DNA of 7,058 bases from Bacteroidales bacterium (GTDB lineage: Bacteria > Bacteroidota > Bacteroidia > Bacteroidales > UBA4181), in the NCBI GenBank assembly GCA_031259205.1, contig JAIRLS010000252.1:1-7058 (forward strand), in the 5' to 3' direction. Positions 5,780-7,058 of the stretch are shown in pieces (position 1 is the stretch's first letter; every line of letters starts with the position of its first letter). The notes below the pieces were generated by a model. It had not been told where the DNA came from. It saw nothing but the letters and a program-made list of their open reading frames with translations, and searched no databases. The translations under genes were made by a program, and so were the position numbers.

Positions 5780-7058
5780 TTATTCGCTTTTCACTGCTTT
5801 TAGCGTTTTTACTTTCCCGTCTTTTTCGAGGCGGAAGAAATACAGTCCTGCGGGCAGTCGTTCCAGATGAAGGGTCTCGTCTGCGCCGGTCGTTTTTCGG
5901 ATGTGGACGAGGGCGCCGCCGGACGAGAAGACCCGCAGCGTGCCGCCTTCGGCGCCCGTGAGCCGCAACTCGCCGGTAAAGGGATTGGGGGAGAGGCGGA
6001 AGGTTTCGCTTTCGCTCATGTCCGGCGCCGAAGTGGGGACGTCCACAGCAATGGTTTGCGCGCTGTCGTTTACCACAAAGTTGTTGCCGCTAAAGGTGAT
6101 AACGCCTTCTATGGTATCGTCCGCGTTTTCCGCGTCTATCTCGTAACCGTCGGTCAGTTCATAGCCGGGGATATCGGCCACGACCAAATATTTTCCGGCC
6201 GGCAGGTTCCGCACGACGAAATATCCGTTTTCGTCGGGTTGGACGGTACGCACTAATTGCCACTCGCCGTCGTCGGGTTTGAAGGTTTTCTGGGCGCTGC
6301 CTTTCTTGGAACGGTAGATGCCCACAGTGGCATTGCGGGCTACTTTGGCTTTCTGCTCGCCGTCTTCGTAGACGACATACCCGTCTATCACCACTTTCCC
6401 TTCTTTTATCGCCGGTATGGGCTTCATGCGGAAGACAATGTTCAGGTCGCCATTCGCTTCCGCTGCGGTCAGTTTGGTGGCGTCATCCCATTGGGTGGCG
6501 CTTTCCGCTTCGGCATAATAGGTGGTCAGGTGGCCGGGTACGTTTTCCGCGACGGCGATGTACTGTCCTTCGGGCAGAATCACGCGGTAATGTCCGGCGC
6601 TTTCCCTGTCCGCTTCGTACACATCCGTTGTTGCCGCGCCGTCTGCCGGGTAGAAAAGCACCCGCGCGCCCTGTGCGTCAACGGGGTTGCCGAGGCTGTC
6701 GTTCAGTTCGACATGGGCGACGACAGGCCATCCGGCCCAGTATTCCCTGTCGCCCGTTTCGGCGAATATGCCGAAGACGGCAGTTCCCGTCAGGAAACTG
6801 TTGTTGTACCATCCGGCAAACTCGCATCCTGTTTTGGAGGGCGACTGCAGGATCACGGTATCTTCGACGGTAAAGGTCGCCGGGTTGTCGCTGTGGTTGG
6901 TTCCGCCGTTCAGGTGGTAAGTGATGTTATAAATGTTGGCCGTCCATTGGGCATACAAAGTGGTGTTGTTGTATATCGTGTCGTTTTCAAAATCCCACTG
7001 GTCCGTGCAGGCGGCCTGCCGGTACCATCCGCCGAAGGTGTAACCGTTGCGTACCGGC
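5780..7058 (-). CDS. Secreted InlB-repeat protein with T9SS C-terminal sorting domain (5' end missing)
   Basis: The frame stays open to the right edge, giving 425 C-terminal residues (numbered here from the edge); the start and signal peptide lie outside. Residues 1-41 are the end of an InlB B-repeat (Listeria-Bacteroides repeat: GYTFGGWY, then TLYAQWTAN). Residues about 42-110 form another (ITYHLNGGTN, then CEFAGWYN and a degenerate EYWAGW end). Two prealbumin-like or Cna_B-like modules follow, each with a matching core: GHYRVILPEGQYIAVAENVP and GYFVVRNLPAGKYLVVADIP. The last 72 residues (LSPNPFTGELRL, VFSSGGALV, LPAGLYFFRLEKDGK) look like the Por_Secre_tail type A domain. From family knowledge, that tail sends the protein through the T9SS to the cell surface or medium, where it is usually cleaved. 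Adhesion or matrix binding is likely but inferred; no catalytic domain is visible. A TTG at 6958 could be mistaken for the start, but it is internal to a repeat. Confidence 0.88.
   Translation of the reverse strand, partial: PVRNGYTFGGWYRQAACTDQWDFENDTIYNNTTLYAQWTANIYNITYHLNGGTNHSDNPATFTVEDTVILQSPSKTGCEFAGWYNNSFLTGTAVFGIFAETGDREYWAGWPVVAHVELNDSLGNPVDAQGARVLFYPADGAATTDVYEADRESAGHYRVILPEGQYIAVAENVPGHLTTYYAEAESATQWDDATKLTAAEANGDLNIVFRMKPIPAIKEGKVVIDGYVVYEDGEQKAKVARNATVGIYRSKKGSAQKTFKPDDGEWQLVRTVQPDENGYFVVRNLPAGKYLVVADIPGYELTDGYEIDAENADDTIEGVITFSGNNFVVNDSAQTIAVDVPTSAPDMSESETFRLSPNPFTGELRLTGAEGGTLRVFSSGGALVHIRKTTGADETLHLERLPAGLYFFRLEKDGKVKTLKAVKSE

Noticed and set aside
5780..6958. Treating the TTG at 6958 as the start of the right-edge gene
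   Set aside because: The frame continues to the window edge and encodes the rest of an InlB repeat (GYTFGGWY...TLYAQW) across that point, so the gene is 5'-partial.

Overview
The window reads as a chromosomal segment from a member of the Bacteroidota, most likely Bacteroidales (inference). Three things support this. The tpiA start is preceded by an exact Bacteroidota-type promoter (TTTG, 19 nt, TAACTTTG). There is no obvious Shine-Dalgarno pattern at the gene starts. The right-edge protein ends in a C-terminal domain that looks like a type IX secretion (T9SS) sorting signal. T9SS cargo argues against the genus Bacteroides itself and for a T9SS-bearing lineage; genus cannot be set from this sequence alone.

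Layout: positions 1-456 hold no gene but a dense cluster of perfect or near-perfect palindromes (27-312), followed by about 140 nt of plain spacer. On the minus strand, 457-1359 encodes a polytopic membrane protein of the PAP2 superfamily. A 419-nt AT-rich divergent intergenic region (1360-1778) separates it from a plus-strand operon, tpiA (1779-2534), nadB (2553-4130) and sufB (4137-5582), with gaps of only 18 and 6 nt. A short spacer (5583-5779) follows. The 3' part of a convergent minus-strand gene then runs off the right edge (5780-7058). It encodes a secreted repeat protein with InlB-type (Listeria-Bacteroides) repeats, two transthyretin-like or Cna_B-like modules and a T9SS tail.

How the genes fit together: TpiA interconverts the triose phosphates and so controls dihydroxyacetone phosphate (DHAP). 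NadB makes iminoaspartate, which NadA condenses with DHAP to make quinolinate, the NAD precursor. SufB is the scaffold for Fe-S cluster assembly, and NadA is a 4Fe-4S enzyme. The operon therefore groups one enzyme for each NadB/NadA substrate branch with the machinery that could mature NadA. This reading is inference; nadA is not in the window. sufC, sufD and sufS, the usual neighbours of sufB, are also not in the window.

I found no mobile element, CRISPR array, RNA gene or recognisable defence system. The most unusual content is the palindrome cluster at the left and the orphan sufB placed in a tpiA-nadB operon.
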